A DNA stretch of 7,832 nt, from assembly GCA_947587565.1 (NCBI GenBank), contig CANPYA010000060.1:1-7832 (forward strand). The letters run 5' to 3'. Below the pieces are notes generated by a model that had not been told where the DNA came from, did no database searches, and saw only the letters and a list, made by a program, of their open reading frames with translations. The position numbers and the translations under genes were made by a program. Shown in pieces: positions 1-5,479 of this stretch. Source of the stretch: an uncultured Bacilli bacterium. Lineage in GTDB: Bacteria > Bacillota_I > Bacilli_A > RF39 > UBA660. How positions within the stretch are numbered: the stretch's first letter is position 1; every line of letters begins with the position of its first letter.

Positions 1-42
1 ATATAGAAATAGAATGGAACATTGAATTTTAAGAAATAATGA

Positions 43-1230
43 TATTTTTGGACTTTTCCTATTCCTGCACATGGCGGGAGCGACCCGGGAACTAGTGGTA
101 ATGGCATAAGGGAAAAAGATTATACATTAAAAATCAGTGAATATATGAAAAATAGATTTGATGATTTAGGTATTGATAGTGCATTAACTAGAACTGGTGA
201 TGAAACACTAGACTCGAATGCAAGACCTAAAAGAGCCCAAAGTTTTTATGGAAATGGTAATGATGTTATTTTAGTGTCTAACCATATAAATGCCGGCGGC
301 GGTGATGGTGCCGAAATAATTTATTCTCTTCGTAATAGTGATGCTTTATCAAAAAAAATTGCTACCGAACTGGAAAAAACAGGTCAAAATGTACGTAAAT
401 ACTATCAAAGAAGATTACCTAGTAATCCTTCTAAAGATTATTATTATATTTTAAGAGATACTCCTAATAACGAATCAATTATTGTGGAATATGGTTTTGT
501 TGATTCTAATGGTGATGATGTTAGCTTAATTAAAAATAACTGGGAAGAAATGGCGGAAGCTGTTGTTAAAGCTATCGCGGAATATATTGGGGTTCCCTAT
601 ACGCCTTTAGAAAGTGAAGACTATTATCGGGTTCAAAGTGGTGATACATTATGGGGAATTGCTCGTAAATTTGGTATTACTGTAGATGAACTTAAGAAAG
701 CTAATAATTTAACAAGTAATGCGTTATCAATTGGCCAGTTACTTTATATTCCTAAAAAAGAAACTGATGTTGTAGAATCAGAAGTTTATACTGTCAAAAG
801 TGGTGATACTTTATATGGTATTGCTCGGAAATATAATTTAACAGTTGATGAACTTAAAAAATTAAATAACTTAACAAGTAATACCTTGTCAATCGGTCAA
901 AAATTAGTAGTTAAAAGCTCTAGTATGGAAAAAGAAAATACTTATACCGTTATGAAAGGTGATACCTTATATGGCATAGCTAATAAATTTGGAGTTACTG
1001 TTGATGCCATAAAATCACTAAATAATTTAAAGAATAATACTTTGTCAATTGGTCAAGTTTTAAAAATACCGACTACTTCCAACAATATATTAACTTATAC
1101 GGTTAAAAGTGGTGATACTTTATATGGTATTGCGAGAACTTATAATACTACTGTTGATGCCATCAAAAAATTAAATAATCTAACTAGCAATACTTTATCT
1201 ATCGGCCAAACTTTAATTTTACCCCAATAA
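43..1230 (+). CDS. N-acetylmuramoyl-L-alanine amidase (Amidase_3) with four LysM domains; 5' end apparently frameshifted
   Basis: Zinc amidase that cleaves the bond between N-acetylmuramic acid and L-alanine in peptidoglycan; LysM repeats hold it on glycan. All Amidase_3 landmarks are visible: PAHGGSDPG at 64-90 (zinc His at 70-72), zinc Glu in REKD at 112-114, SNHINAGG with the second zinc His at 283-285, and catalytic Glu in VEYGF at 487-489. LysM copies lie at 625-753, 787-912, 943-1071 and 1096-1224. The first ATG in frame is at 145, which would delete two zinc ligands. The frame is open back to a TGA at 40-42 but offers no ATG, GTG or TTG there. In the next frame an ATG at 39 reads MIFLD, which matches the usual start of this family (IFLDPGHGG), so an indel in the TTTT run at 54-57 or nearby probably broke the reading frame, or is a sequencing error. 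No signal peptide is seen, as in B. subtilis CwlC. Confidence 0.88.
   Translation, partial: YFWTFPIPAHGGSDPGTSGNGIREKDYTLKISEYMKNRFDDLGIDSALTRTGDETLDSNARPKRAQSFYGNGNDVILVSNHINAGGGDGAEIIYSLRNSDALSKKIATELEKTGQNVRKYYQRRLPSNPSKDYYYILRDTPNNESIIVEYGFVDSNGDDVSLIKNNWEEMAEAVVKAIAEYIGVPYTPLESEDYYRVQSGDTLWGIARKFGITVDELKKANNLTSNALSIGQLLYIPKKETDVVESEVYTVKSGDTLYGIARKYNLTVDELKKLNNLTSNTLSIGQKLVVKSSSMEKENTYTVMKGDTLYGIANKFGVTVDAIKSLNNLKNNTLSIGQVLKIPTTSNNILTYTVKSGDTLYGIARTYNTTVDAIKKLNNLTSNTLSIGQTLILPQ
625..1224 (+). repeat. Four tandem LysM peptidoglycan-binding repeats
   Basis: Each copy is 42-43 codons and follows Y-[TR]-V-x-x-G-D-T-L-[WY]-G-I-A ... L-[TK]-[SN]-N-[TA]-L-S-I-G-Q-x-L. Copies are 625-753, 787-912, 943-1071 and 1096-1224, joined by linkers of 8 to 11 residues. 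Copy 1 has Trp where the others have Tyr after DTL. The DNA of the copies has drifted at third positions although the protein is well kept, so these are old duplications under selection rather than a recent expansion. Confidence 0.93.
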
Positions 1231-1257
1231 AAAAGTCACTTTAGTATGACTTTTTTT
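1231..1257. terminator. Bidirectional terminator between convergent genes
   Basis: An 8-bp stem AAAAGTCA (1231-1238) pairs with TGACTTTT (1247-1254) around an 8-base loop, followed by further T. It begins right after the amidase stop codon. Read on the minus strand the same stem is followed by a T-rich run, so it also serves the convergent YbaK-type gene, whose stop codon (1256-1258) abuts it. Confidence 0.8.
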
Positions 1258-1720
1258 AACTTTTACAAACATCAATCCATTCTTTATAATTAGAAGTTTT
1301 TTCTAACTCACTAATACTTAATTCAATGGCACTATTATGACTACCACAAGCCGGGTACACTGTTTCATAATCTTTTAATGAAACATCTAAATAAACATCT
1401 ATTCCTGGATTAATTCCAAAAGGACAAACTCCGCCAACTTCATGCCCAATTATTTTCTCCACCTCATCAAACGGAATCATTTTCGCCTTTGTATGAAAAT
1501 ATTCTTTATATTTATGATTATCTATTTTCATATTACCGGCAACTACTATTAATATTGGTTGCTCATTTACTAAAAATCCTAAAGTTTTCGCAATCCTTTC
1601 TTCTTTAGTATTAAGAGCAATCGCTGCTTCCTTAACCGTTGCTGATGAAACATCAAATACTTGAATCCTTTTATCTAAATCAAATTTTTTAAAATATTCT
1701 TGAACTCTTTCTAATGCCAT
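1256..1720 (-). CDS. YbaK/EbsC-family aminoacyl-tRNA deacylase (editing protein)
   Basis: Free-standing editing domain related to YbaK, ProXp-ala and the INS domain of bacterial prolyl-tRNA synthetase. Family members hydrolyse mis-acylated tRNA such as Cys-tRNA(Pro) or Ala-tRNA(Pro) in the cytosol. The 154 residues are about the usual length. Seen here: K45 in AKTLGFLV (position of the conserved catalytic lysine), the glycine-rich GHEVGGVCPFG at 92-102, and PACGSHNSAIEL at 123-134, which is typical of the EbsC-like branch. It is the last gene of the minus-strand operon; its ATG lies 2 bases after the stop of the gene before it, with only a weak GAGAG ribosome site, so translation is probably coupled. 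The exact tRNA substrate cannot be told from the sequence. Confidence 0.88.
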   Translation of the reverse strand: MALERVQEYFKKFDLDKRIQVFDVSSATVKEAAIALNTKEERIAKTLGFLVNEQPILIVVAGNMKIDNHKYKEYFHTKAKMIPFDEVEKIIGHEVGGVCPFGINPGIDVYLDVSLKDYETVYPACGSHNSAIELSISELEKTSNYKEWIDVCKS

Positions 1721-1722
1721 AT

Positions 1723-2235
1723 TTATCTTACTCTCTTTCTTGTTTGCTCATACTTTTTGGCCATATATTCTGGTTGGTATGCTTCCATAATTTTTCTATC
1801 ATAATAATCTATTGCTAAATCAACATTGAAGTATTTTCCTTCAAATAATGCTATTTCTTCTAGCGTTAAATTAAAATCTCTAATAAATCTTTGCATTTTA
1901 ATAGAATTTAAATTAAGAGCAATATTAATAATTTCTTCTCTTTCTAAATATTTAACTATTTCAATATCACTAGCAACATATAAATCATCATAACCATTGT
2001 ATTCATCTTCACTTTTTATAATTGTCCCACTGCCAATAACCTCAGCTACTAAACAATTTCTTTCGCCCATAGTACTATATCTTAAAGTATCTTCCATATA
2101 TTTAGCAAAATGATAACCATTTCCATATATGCCAAATTTTATTTCACCATCTCTATGATAATGTCCCACCGGCATAATTTTTCCATATTTATTAGTCCCA
2201 TCTAAAGCAAAAGATTTATAACCTGCAATAATCAT
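1723..2235 (-). CDS. Conserved protein of unknown function, resembling DUF7666
   Basis: A 170-residue soluble protein with no signal peptide or membrane segment. The N-terminal two thirds has the layout of the DUF7666 group as I remember it: a short GYKSFALDGTN opening, then a glycine-aromatic-His block (NGYHFAKYMEDTLRY, 39-53), a strand with CLVAEVIGSG (61-70) and a closing SDIEIVKYL (89-97). The C-terminal part (100-170) is helical and charged, ending in a basic tail. No enzymatic motif is evident. Its ATG overlaps the TGA of tsaC by four bases (ATGA), with no good ribosome site nearby, so it depends on coupled translation. The family assignment is recalled from pattern and is tentative. 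Confidence 0.6.
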   Translation of the reverse strand: MIIAGYKSFALDGTNKYGKIMPVGHYHRDGEIKFGIYGNGYHFAKYMEDTLRYSTMGERNCLVAEVIGSGTIIKSEDEYNGYDDLYVASDIEIVKYLEREEIINIALNLNSIKMQRFIRDFNLTLEEIALFEGKYFNVDLAIDYYDRKIMEAYQPEYMAKKYEQTRKRVR

Positions 2236-2828
2236 TTTAAATAATTTTTAAATTCCTTTTTTATTAAGTTAGCCATTTCGCCTTCTCTTAAAAAACTAAT
2301 TTTTTTATCTTCTACTTTAATAATTGTTGATGCTGTCGTATTCATTTTACCTTCATAGTAAGTATAATCAATTTGTTTAAAAAATTCTTCATCTAATTCA
2401 TCTAAATCACTTACAACATCACTACCAGTTACATTTGCACTAGTTGAGACAATAGGACTTCCTAATTTCTTAATTAACTCTCTTAAATCTTCACGATCAG
2501 GAACTCTAATACCCACAAAAGGAGATGCAGACGTTACTAAATCACTAATTTTACTATTTTTCTTAAGTAAAAAAGTTACTTTACTCGGGGTATATTTATT
2601 TATTAGTTGTTCTTCTAAAGGACTTAAACTAACCACATATTCTTTTAACATTTCTTTATCACTAACTAAAATATTAAAAGGTTTGGGAATCTCTCTTTTT
2701 TTGGCTTTATTAATTTTCTTCATTCCAACTTCACTATTAACAGAACAAGATATCCCATAAACTGTATCAGTTGGAATAACAATCACTCCATCATTTTGTA
2801 ATTTTTTAACTAATTCATCAATTGGCAT
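2232..2828 (-). CDS. tsaC: L-threonylcarbamoyladenylate synthase (TsaC/YrdC/Sua5 family)
   Basis: Makes threonylcarbamoyl-AMP from threonine, bicarbonate and ATP, the first step of the t6A modification at position 37 of tRNAs that read ANN codons. TsaB, TsaD and TsaE, which finish the reaction, are not in this window. The 198 residues fit the short TsaC form rather than the longer Sua5, which has an extra C-terminal domain. Visible motifs: PTDTVYG at 19-25, KAKKRE at 41-46 followed by KPFNILV (49-55), SKVTFLL (82-88), VGIRVPD (105-111), the nucleotide-binding STSAN at 128-132, and ASTII (166-170) with REGE (181-184) at the end. The start at 2828 lies inside the last codons of the upstream gene (11-base overlap), and the stop overlaps the next start by four bases. 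Confidence 0.95.
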   Translation of the reverse strand: MPIDELVKKLQNDGVIVIPTDTVYGISCSVNSEVGMKKINKAKKREIPKPFNILVSDKEMLKEYVVSLSPLEEQLINKYTPSKVTFLLKKNSKISDLVTSASPFVGIRVPDREDLRELIKKLGSPIVSTSANVTGSDVVSDLDELDEEFFKQIDYTYYEGKMNTTASTIIKVEDKKISFLREGEMANLIKKEFKNYLK

Positions 2829-3339
2829 TTTTATTCTTCTTTCTATAATTTTTTAATGGGATTCGAGATAGCGTCTTAATCTTATGAATATCTTCATAAA
2901 TACTCACCATATATTCACTAAGTTTATTAATAATTTGTTCTAATTCTTCAATGTTGCTTACTAAAATATCTCCGGGATTTAGTTGGGCAAAAATTATATG
3001 GCAATCATCTTTTACTGTATAACAAATTGGAGATGTAATTTTATCTATTTTAACATTCGGCTTAATACTTTTTTTATTTTTATTATAAGGTGTAAATAAT
3101 GCTGTAATCGTACTACAATAACCCATATAAATTGAGAATACTTTACGAAGGGGAAATTTTGTCCGACTATCATCTTCTTGATATTCAACAACATCAATAG
3201 CTACAACATTTTCTAAAATACTATAATCAATTTTTTCTTGTTCATTAAAAGGTAAGTTTAAACTAAAAGGGACAATATTATCATCTATATCGCGGGCATT
3301 TATTAAACTTAAAGTTATTTTATCATCATATTTAAACAT
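2818..3339 (-). CDS. Hypothetical protein, first gene of the tsaC operon
   Basis: I do not recognise this 173-residue protein. It is predicted cytosolic: no signal peptide and no membrane segment. The pattern is mixed alpha/beta, with a beta-rich first part (KITLSLINARD, NVVAIDVVEYQ), a central FSIYMGYCSTITALF stretch, a QLNPGDILVSN turn at 119-129, a helix EELEQIINKLSEYMVSIYED at 131-150, and a Lys/Arg/Asn-rich tail. Its start is firmly set by the ribosome site GGGAGG just upstream on the minus strand and a near-consensus promoter at 3364-3392. It overlaps tsaC by 11 bases and must be cotranscribed with it, which hints at a housekeeping role but gives no specific function. Confidence 0.75.
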   Translation of the reverse strand: MFKYDDKITLSLINARDIDDNIVPFSLNLPFNEQEKIDYSILENVVAIDVVEYQEDDSRTKFPLRKVFSIYMGYCSTITALFTPYNKNKKSIKPNVKIDKITSPICYTVKDDCHIIFAQLNPGDILVSNIEELEQIINKLSEYMVSIYEDIHKIKTLSRIPLKNYRKKNKNAN

Positions 3340-3363
3340 TTTTAACCTCCCTCATTTAAGGTT

Positions 3364-3392
3364 ATTATCCCATGTAAAATAAGATGTGTCAA
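3364..3392 (-). promoter_or_regulatory. Promoter of the four-gene tsaC operon
   Basis: On the minus strand: -35 TTGACA (perfect, 3387-3392), a 17-base spacer, and -10 GATAAT (3364-3369) preceded by TGG, an extended -10. The leader to the ATG at 3339 is short and contains GGGAGG. This is a standard vegetative sigma-A type site. Confidence 0.85.
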
Positions 3393-3403
3393 TTTAGAAA
3401 AGT

Positions 3404-3535
3404 TCATTTTTTATTTCTTTTATTTAAATCATCAAACATTTTAAATTTTAAAGCCTCATCAGTATTATTATTTTTTTGACCTTTGTTTTTAGGAGTAAGT
3501 AAAAGTAGAAGTATAATAACAATTATTAATTCCAT
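3404..3535 (-). CDS. Small hydrophobic peptide gene, 43 residues
   Basis: A short open frame with strong support from its signals: ATG at 3535, AAGGA eight bases upstream, and a near-consensus promoter at 3560-3589. The peptide starts MELIIVIILLLLL, an unbroken hydrophobic run at residues 3-13, then TPKNKGQKNNNTDEALKFKM and a charged, mostly basic tail to a TGA stop. The hydrophobic stretch is short for a full membrane span, so the peptide may be a small membrane-associated or single-pass protein with a cytosolic tail. It ends 11 bases before the -35 of the next promoter with no hairpin between, so its transcript may run on into the tsaC operon. I know no family for it. Confidence 0.6.
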   Translation of the reverse strand: MELIIVIILLLLLTPKNKGQKNNNTDEALKFKMFDDLNKRNKK

Positions 3536-3559
3536 AATATTAGTCCTTAACTTTCTTTA

Positions 3560-3589
3560 ATTATCCCATTTATTCTAAAGAATTGTCAA
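3560..3589 (-). promoter_or_regulatory. Promoter of the 43-residue peptide gene
   Basis: On the minus strand: -35 TTGACA (perfect, 3584-3589), an 18-base spacer, and -10 GATAAT (3560-3565) preceded by TGG. It shares TAAATTGACA and ATGGGATAAT with the promoter at 3364-3392, so the two are nearly the same element with spacers of 18 and 17. Confidence 0.8.
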
Positions 3590-3604
3590 TTTATATTTAA
3601 AATA

Positions 3605-3633
3605 TTGCAAGTAATTTAAAAATCCTTTAATAT
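3605..3633 (+). promoter_or_regulatory. Likely promoter of the RelA/SpoT-domain gene
   Basis: TTGCAA at 3605-3610 and TAATAT at 3628-3633 with 17 bases between; each matches consensus at 4 of 6 positions. Alternative -10 registers exist in the AT-rich run at 3628-3636. It stands back to back with the promoter at 3560-3589. The ribosome site AGAGG follows at about 3642-3646. Confidence 0.45.
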
Positions 3634-3653
3634 ATAGACAAAGAGGTCTAATT

Positions 3654-4097
3654 ATGAATATAGAAAAATTGCGAAACAATGCTTGGGCAAAAGCTAATGA
3701 GTTAATAAATAACATTTATAATAATAGTTCATTTGATTTTGATAGCAAATTAAAAATAGTTATGTATCGCATTAAAACGGAAGATAGTATCTTAAAAAGA
3801 CTTAATGAAGGAAAGTATCCCGATAATTATATTTATGATTTATTAGGTATTAGATATGTTTTAAATAATAGAGAAGATTGTTATGAACTTTTAGATAGTA
3901 TAAAAAAAATTCAAGATATTAAAATTCAAGAAATAAAGAATTATATAGAAAATCCTAGAACTAAAACATCAAAATATAAAGCTATTCATATACGGATGCA
4001 ATATAAAGATACTCCAGTTGAAATTCAAATTATGGATATTCCTATGTTTAAATATACTGAATTAACTCATGATGCTTATAAAAAAGGTTTAATATAA
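3654..4097 (+). CDS. Minimal RelA/SpoT synthetase-domain protein (possible small alarmone synthetase)
   Basis: Carries the nucleotidyl-transferase fold that moves pyrophosphate from ATP to a guanine nucleotide, making (p)ppGpp. Matches to the SYNTH domain: YRIKTEDSILKRL at 38-50 (ATP-binding Arg/Lys region), YDLLGIRYVL at 61-70 with D62 at the catalytic Asp position, IKNYIENPR at 94-102, KYKAIHI at 107-113 with Y108 at the base-stacking Tyr, VEIQI at 122-126 with E123 at the catalytic Glu, and THDAYKKG at 138-145. There is no HD hydrolase, TGS or ACT domain. At 147 residues it is clearly shorter than typical small alarmone synthetases (about 200-250), and the usual Gln after the stacking Tyr is Lys. 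It is a single-gene unit ending in a hairpin. It could be active, altered in acceptor (tRNA-targeting toxSAS relatives exist), or degenerate. Confidence 0.85.
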   Translation: MNIEKLRNNAWAKANELINNIYNNSSFDFDSKLKIVMYRIKTEDSILKRLNEGKYPDNYIYDLLGIRYVLNNREDCYELLDSIKKIQDIKIQEIKNYIENPRTKTSKYKAIHIRMQYKDTPVEIQIMDIPMFKYTELTHDAYKKGLI

Positions 4098-4101
4098 AAT
4101 T

Positions 4102-4127
4102 AAAACACGCATTATTATCGTGTTTTT
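4102..4127. terminator. Bidirectional terminator between convergent genes
   Basis: Stem AAAACACG (4102-4109) pairs with CGTGTTTT (4119-4126) around a 9-base loop, followed by T. Read on the minus strand the stem is followed by TTTTAATTTT. It lies just downstream of the RelA/SpoT-domain gene and just downstream of the convergent gene that ends at 4135. Confidence 0.8.
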
Positions 4128-4134
4128 TAAATTT

Positions 4135-4617
4135 TTAAACTACTTCTTTAACTTTTTCCTCTAGTAATCTTTCACTTTCCCATTTTTTAGCTAAGTAATA
4201 GCGGTCATAAGCACCACCCATAAAGGTAAATTTTTCACTTTTACTATCAACTTCATAATCATTATTTAATAAAAAGGTATGTAAATATTTTAAAGCTTCA
4301 TCCATATTTTCCCCAATAAATTTTGTATATTCAGAATTATTTATATTATTGGGATTAATTTCTTTTGTTAAACAAAAATAATATTTATAACTATCACTAG
4401 CTAACATTTTTATTGAACAACGAATACCATTAGGTTTATTTTGCGATAGCGTAACAGCATAATTATTAACACCACCACCCCAAAGATTCCAATTATAAAT
4501 TTTCGCTAAAGTATGAACTTCATTCATAAATTCAAAAAATTCTTGATGTAGAAGAAAACGCCATTCAATTTCTCCTTGTTCTTGCTTTTTACCAATTTTA
4601 TTTCGCCAATTTGCCAT
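4135..4617 (-). CDS. Hypothetical protein, 160 residues
   Basis: I do not recognise a family. The protein is soluble and rich in aromatic residues: EIEWRFLLHQEFFEFMNEV at 17-35, YNWNLWGGGVNNYAVTL at 41-57, then CSIKMLASDSYKYYFCL and a helical end (YYLAKKWESERLLEEKVKEV). The W-x-L-W-G-G-G turn and the alternating aromatic strands suggest a compact alpha/beta domain. The start is well supported by AAGGAG seven bases before the ATG and by a TATAAT box at 4638-4643. It stands alone as a transcript between the tRNA-Trp terminator and the hairpin at 4102-4127. No signal peptide, membrane segment or catalytic signature is seen. Confidence 0.7.
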   Translation of the reverse strand: MANWRNKIGKKQEQGEIEWRFLLHQEFFEFMNEVHTLAKIYNWNLWGGGVNNYAVTLSQNKPNGIRCSIKMLASDSYKYYFCLTKEINPNNINNSEYTKFIGENMDEALKYLHTFLLNNDYEVDSKSEKFTFMGGAYDRYYLAKKWESERLLEEKVKEVV

Positions 4618-4637
4618 AATACTTCTCCTTATTCCTT

Positions 4638-4666
4638 ATTATAAGATACTTTAACTAATTAAACAA
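4638..4666 (-). promoter_or_regulatory. Promoter of the 160-residue protein gene
   Basis: On the minus strand: perfect -10 TATAAT (4638-4643), a 17-base spacer, and a weak -35 TTGTTT (4661-4666). It lies between the tRNA-Trp terminator and the strong ribosome site AAGGAG, so the gene need not rely on read-through from the tRNA. Confidence 0.6.
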
Positions 4667-4680
4667 GAAATTTAATAAAG

Positions 4681-4704
4681 AAAAAAACTCCCAAAACGAG
4701 AGTT
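4681..4704 (-). terminator. Terminator of the tRNA-Trp gene
   Basis: On the minus strand: AACTCTC pairs with GGGAGTT (7 pairs including one G-U) around a 5-base loop, followed directly by a run of T (read as A at 4681-4685). It begins 11 bases after the CCA end of the tRNA. Confidence 0.85.
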
Positions 4705-4714
4705 ATATATCTAA

Positions 4715-4788
4715 TGGCAGGGGATGAGAGAATCGAACTCCCAACTAAAGTTTTGGAGACTCCTATTATACCATTTAACTAATCCCCT
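4715..4788 (-). tRNA. tRNA-Trp (anticodon CCA)
   Basis: The full 74-base cloverleaf folds by eye on the minus strand: acceptor AGGGGAT with ATCCCCT, discriminator G and an encoded CCA tail; D stem GTTA with TAAT; anticodon stem GGAGT with ACTTT around loop CTCCAAA (anticodon CCA, preceded by U33); T stem GGGAG with CTCTC around TTCGATT. Sequence and first base agree with the known Bacillus tRNA-Trp. A CCA rather than TCA anticodon means TGA is not read by this tRNA as tryptophan. It is transcribed alone, with its own -10 box and terminator. Confidence 0.97.
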
Positions 4789-4804
4789 AAATGGACACAA
4801 ATAG

Positions 4805-4813
4805 ATTATAACA
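4805..4813 (-). promoter_or_regulatory. Extended -10 promoter of tRNA-Trp
   Basis: On the minus strand TGT-TATAAT (TATAAT at 4805-4810) lies 16 bases before the tRNA 5' end, the right distance for a start point a few bases upstream of the mature tRNA. No good -35 is seen 17 bases further up, but the TGn extension can compensate for that. Confidence 0.65.
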
Positions 4814-4860
4814 TAATTATTTTTAAAATACTAGCATAAGATATGATAGGTGGTTAAATT

Positions 4861-5280
4861 ATGCTTATTAACTATACGACTAAAGAAGTAGATTTACTAG
4901 CCAGAATTATGCGGGCCGAAGCCTTAAATGAAGGGGACCTTGGCATGCTCATGGTGGGAAATGTTGTTGTAAACCGCGTTATTGCCAATTGCTATACTTT
5001 TACCGATATCGATTCTATAACGGATGCGATTTATCAAAAAAATCAATTTTCAGGAATTAATGGTTCTTTATTTCAAGCGAGTCCCACATCTTTTGAAAAA
5101 GGTTTAGCTGAAAGAATCCTCCGGGGTGAATATTATTATCCGGCCACTCACGCTTTATGGTTTTATGCCCCAGGTTCATCTTCTTGTCAATCCTCCTGGT
5201 ATAGTCAACCTCTCGCGGGCAAATATAAAAATCATTGTTTTTATCGTCCCGATAAAGGAAAATGTGCAGAATTATATTAA
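4861..5280 (+). CDS. cwlJ: CwlJ-like spore-cortex/cell wall hydrolase (Hydrolase_2 family)
   Basis: Peptidoglycan hydrolase of the SleB/CwlJ family. At 139 residues, with no signal peptide, no membrane segment and no binding domain, it has the form of B. subtilis CwlJ (about 142 residues), which sits at the spore coat and degrades cortex during germination with help from GerQ. Visible matches: VDLLARIMRAEA at 10-21 with E20 at the catalytic Glu position, GMLMVGNVVVNRVIANC at 28-44, ITDAIYQKNQFSG at 53-65, ALWFYAP at 98-104, and SSWYSQPLAGKYKNHCFY at 111-128 with four cysteines in the protein. Ribosome site AGGTGG precedes the ATG. No gerQ-like gene follows; the next frame encodes a basic 37-residue peptide. 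Local base composition is a little richer in GC than the operon at 5876. SleB lacks this C-terminal pattern, so CwlJ is the better name. Confidence 0.9.
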   Translation: MLINYTTKEVDLLARIMRAEALNEGDLGMLMVGNVVVNRVIANCYTFTDIDSITDAIYQKNQFSGINGSLFQASPTSFEKGLAERILRGEYYYPATHALWFYAPGSSSCQSSWYSQPLAGKYKNHCFYRPDKGKCAELY

Positions 5281-5305
5281 CATTTTAAAAAATTAATGGT
5301 ATAAT
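5277..5305 (+). promoter_or_regulatory. Strong promoter of the basic 37-residue peptide gene
   Basis: -35 TTAACA (5277-5282, 5 of 6), a 17-base spacer, and a perfect -10 TATAAT (5300-5305) preceded by TGG. The -35 overlaps the stop codon of the cwlJ-like gene. The start point would fall about 15 bases before the ATG, just ahead of the ribosome site. Confidence 0.8.
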
Positions 5306-5327
5306 CTTTGGTGCAAGGAGTGTGTTT

Positions 5328-5441
5328 ATGAAAGTATTAAAGAAAAATTTACCTGCTGGTGTAAAAAAGAAATTTACGCGTTATAAAGGAGTAAAAGTTA
5401 AATTAATTCCTAATAAAGTAAAATCTAAGAAAAATAAATAG
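5328..5441 (+). CDS. Small, extremely basic protein, 37 residues
   Basis: The start is set by AAGGAG at 5315-5320 (7-base spacing) and an excellent promoter just upstream; a hairpin terminator begins at its stop codon, so this is a complete small transcription unit. The peptide opens MKVLKKNLPAGVKKKF and ends NKVKSKKNK. It has 14 Lys and 1 Arg but no Asp or Glu, so it is strongly cationic. It may bind RNA, DNA or another polyanion such as the cell wall, but it does not match any ribosomal protein I recall (L34 and L36 were compared). It is not hydrophobic and has no signal peptide. Transcripts from the cwlJ-like gene could also reach it, as no terminator lies between them. Confidence 0.75.
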   Translation: MKVLKKNLPAGVKKKFTRYKGVKVKLIPNKVKSKKNK

Positions 5442-5475
5442 AGAATACTAAGTGTTAATTAATATTCTCTTTTTT
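5440..5475. terminator. Terminator of the basic peptide gene, shared with the convergent XRE gene
   Basis: Stem AGAGAATA (5440-5447) pairs with TATTCTCT (5463-5470), loop of 15 bases, followed by TTTTT. The stem starts at the TAG stop of the 37-residue protein. On the minus strand it is followed by a weaker ATTTATTTTT run, so it may also end the XRE transcript, which stops at 5480. Confidence 0.75.
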
Positions 5476-5479
5476 AATG

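Noticed and set aside
625..1224. Tandem repeat as satellite or CRISPR-like array
   Set aside because: The periodicity is fully explained by four LysM coding repeats whose DNA has diverged at silent sites.
3654..4617. Toxin-antitoxin pair made of the RelA/SpoT-domain protein and the 160-residue protein
   Set aside because: The genes converge and are separated by a bidirectional terminator, each with its own promoter; toxSAS pairs are normally a single co-directional operon.
4681..4860. Riboswitch or T-box near the tRNA gene
   Set aside because: The structured part is the tRNA itself plus a simple terminator hairpin; no T-box or aptamer motif is seen.
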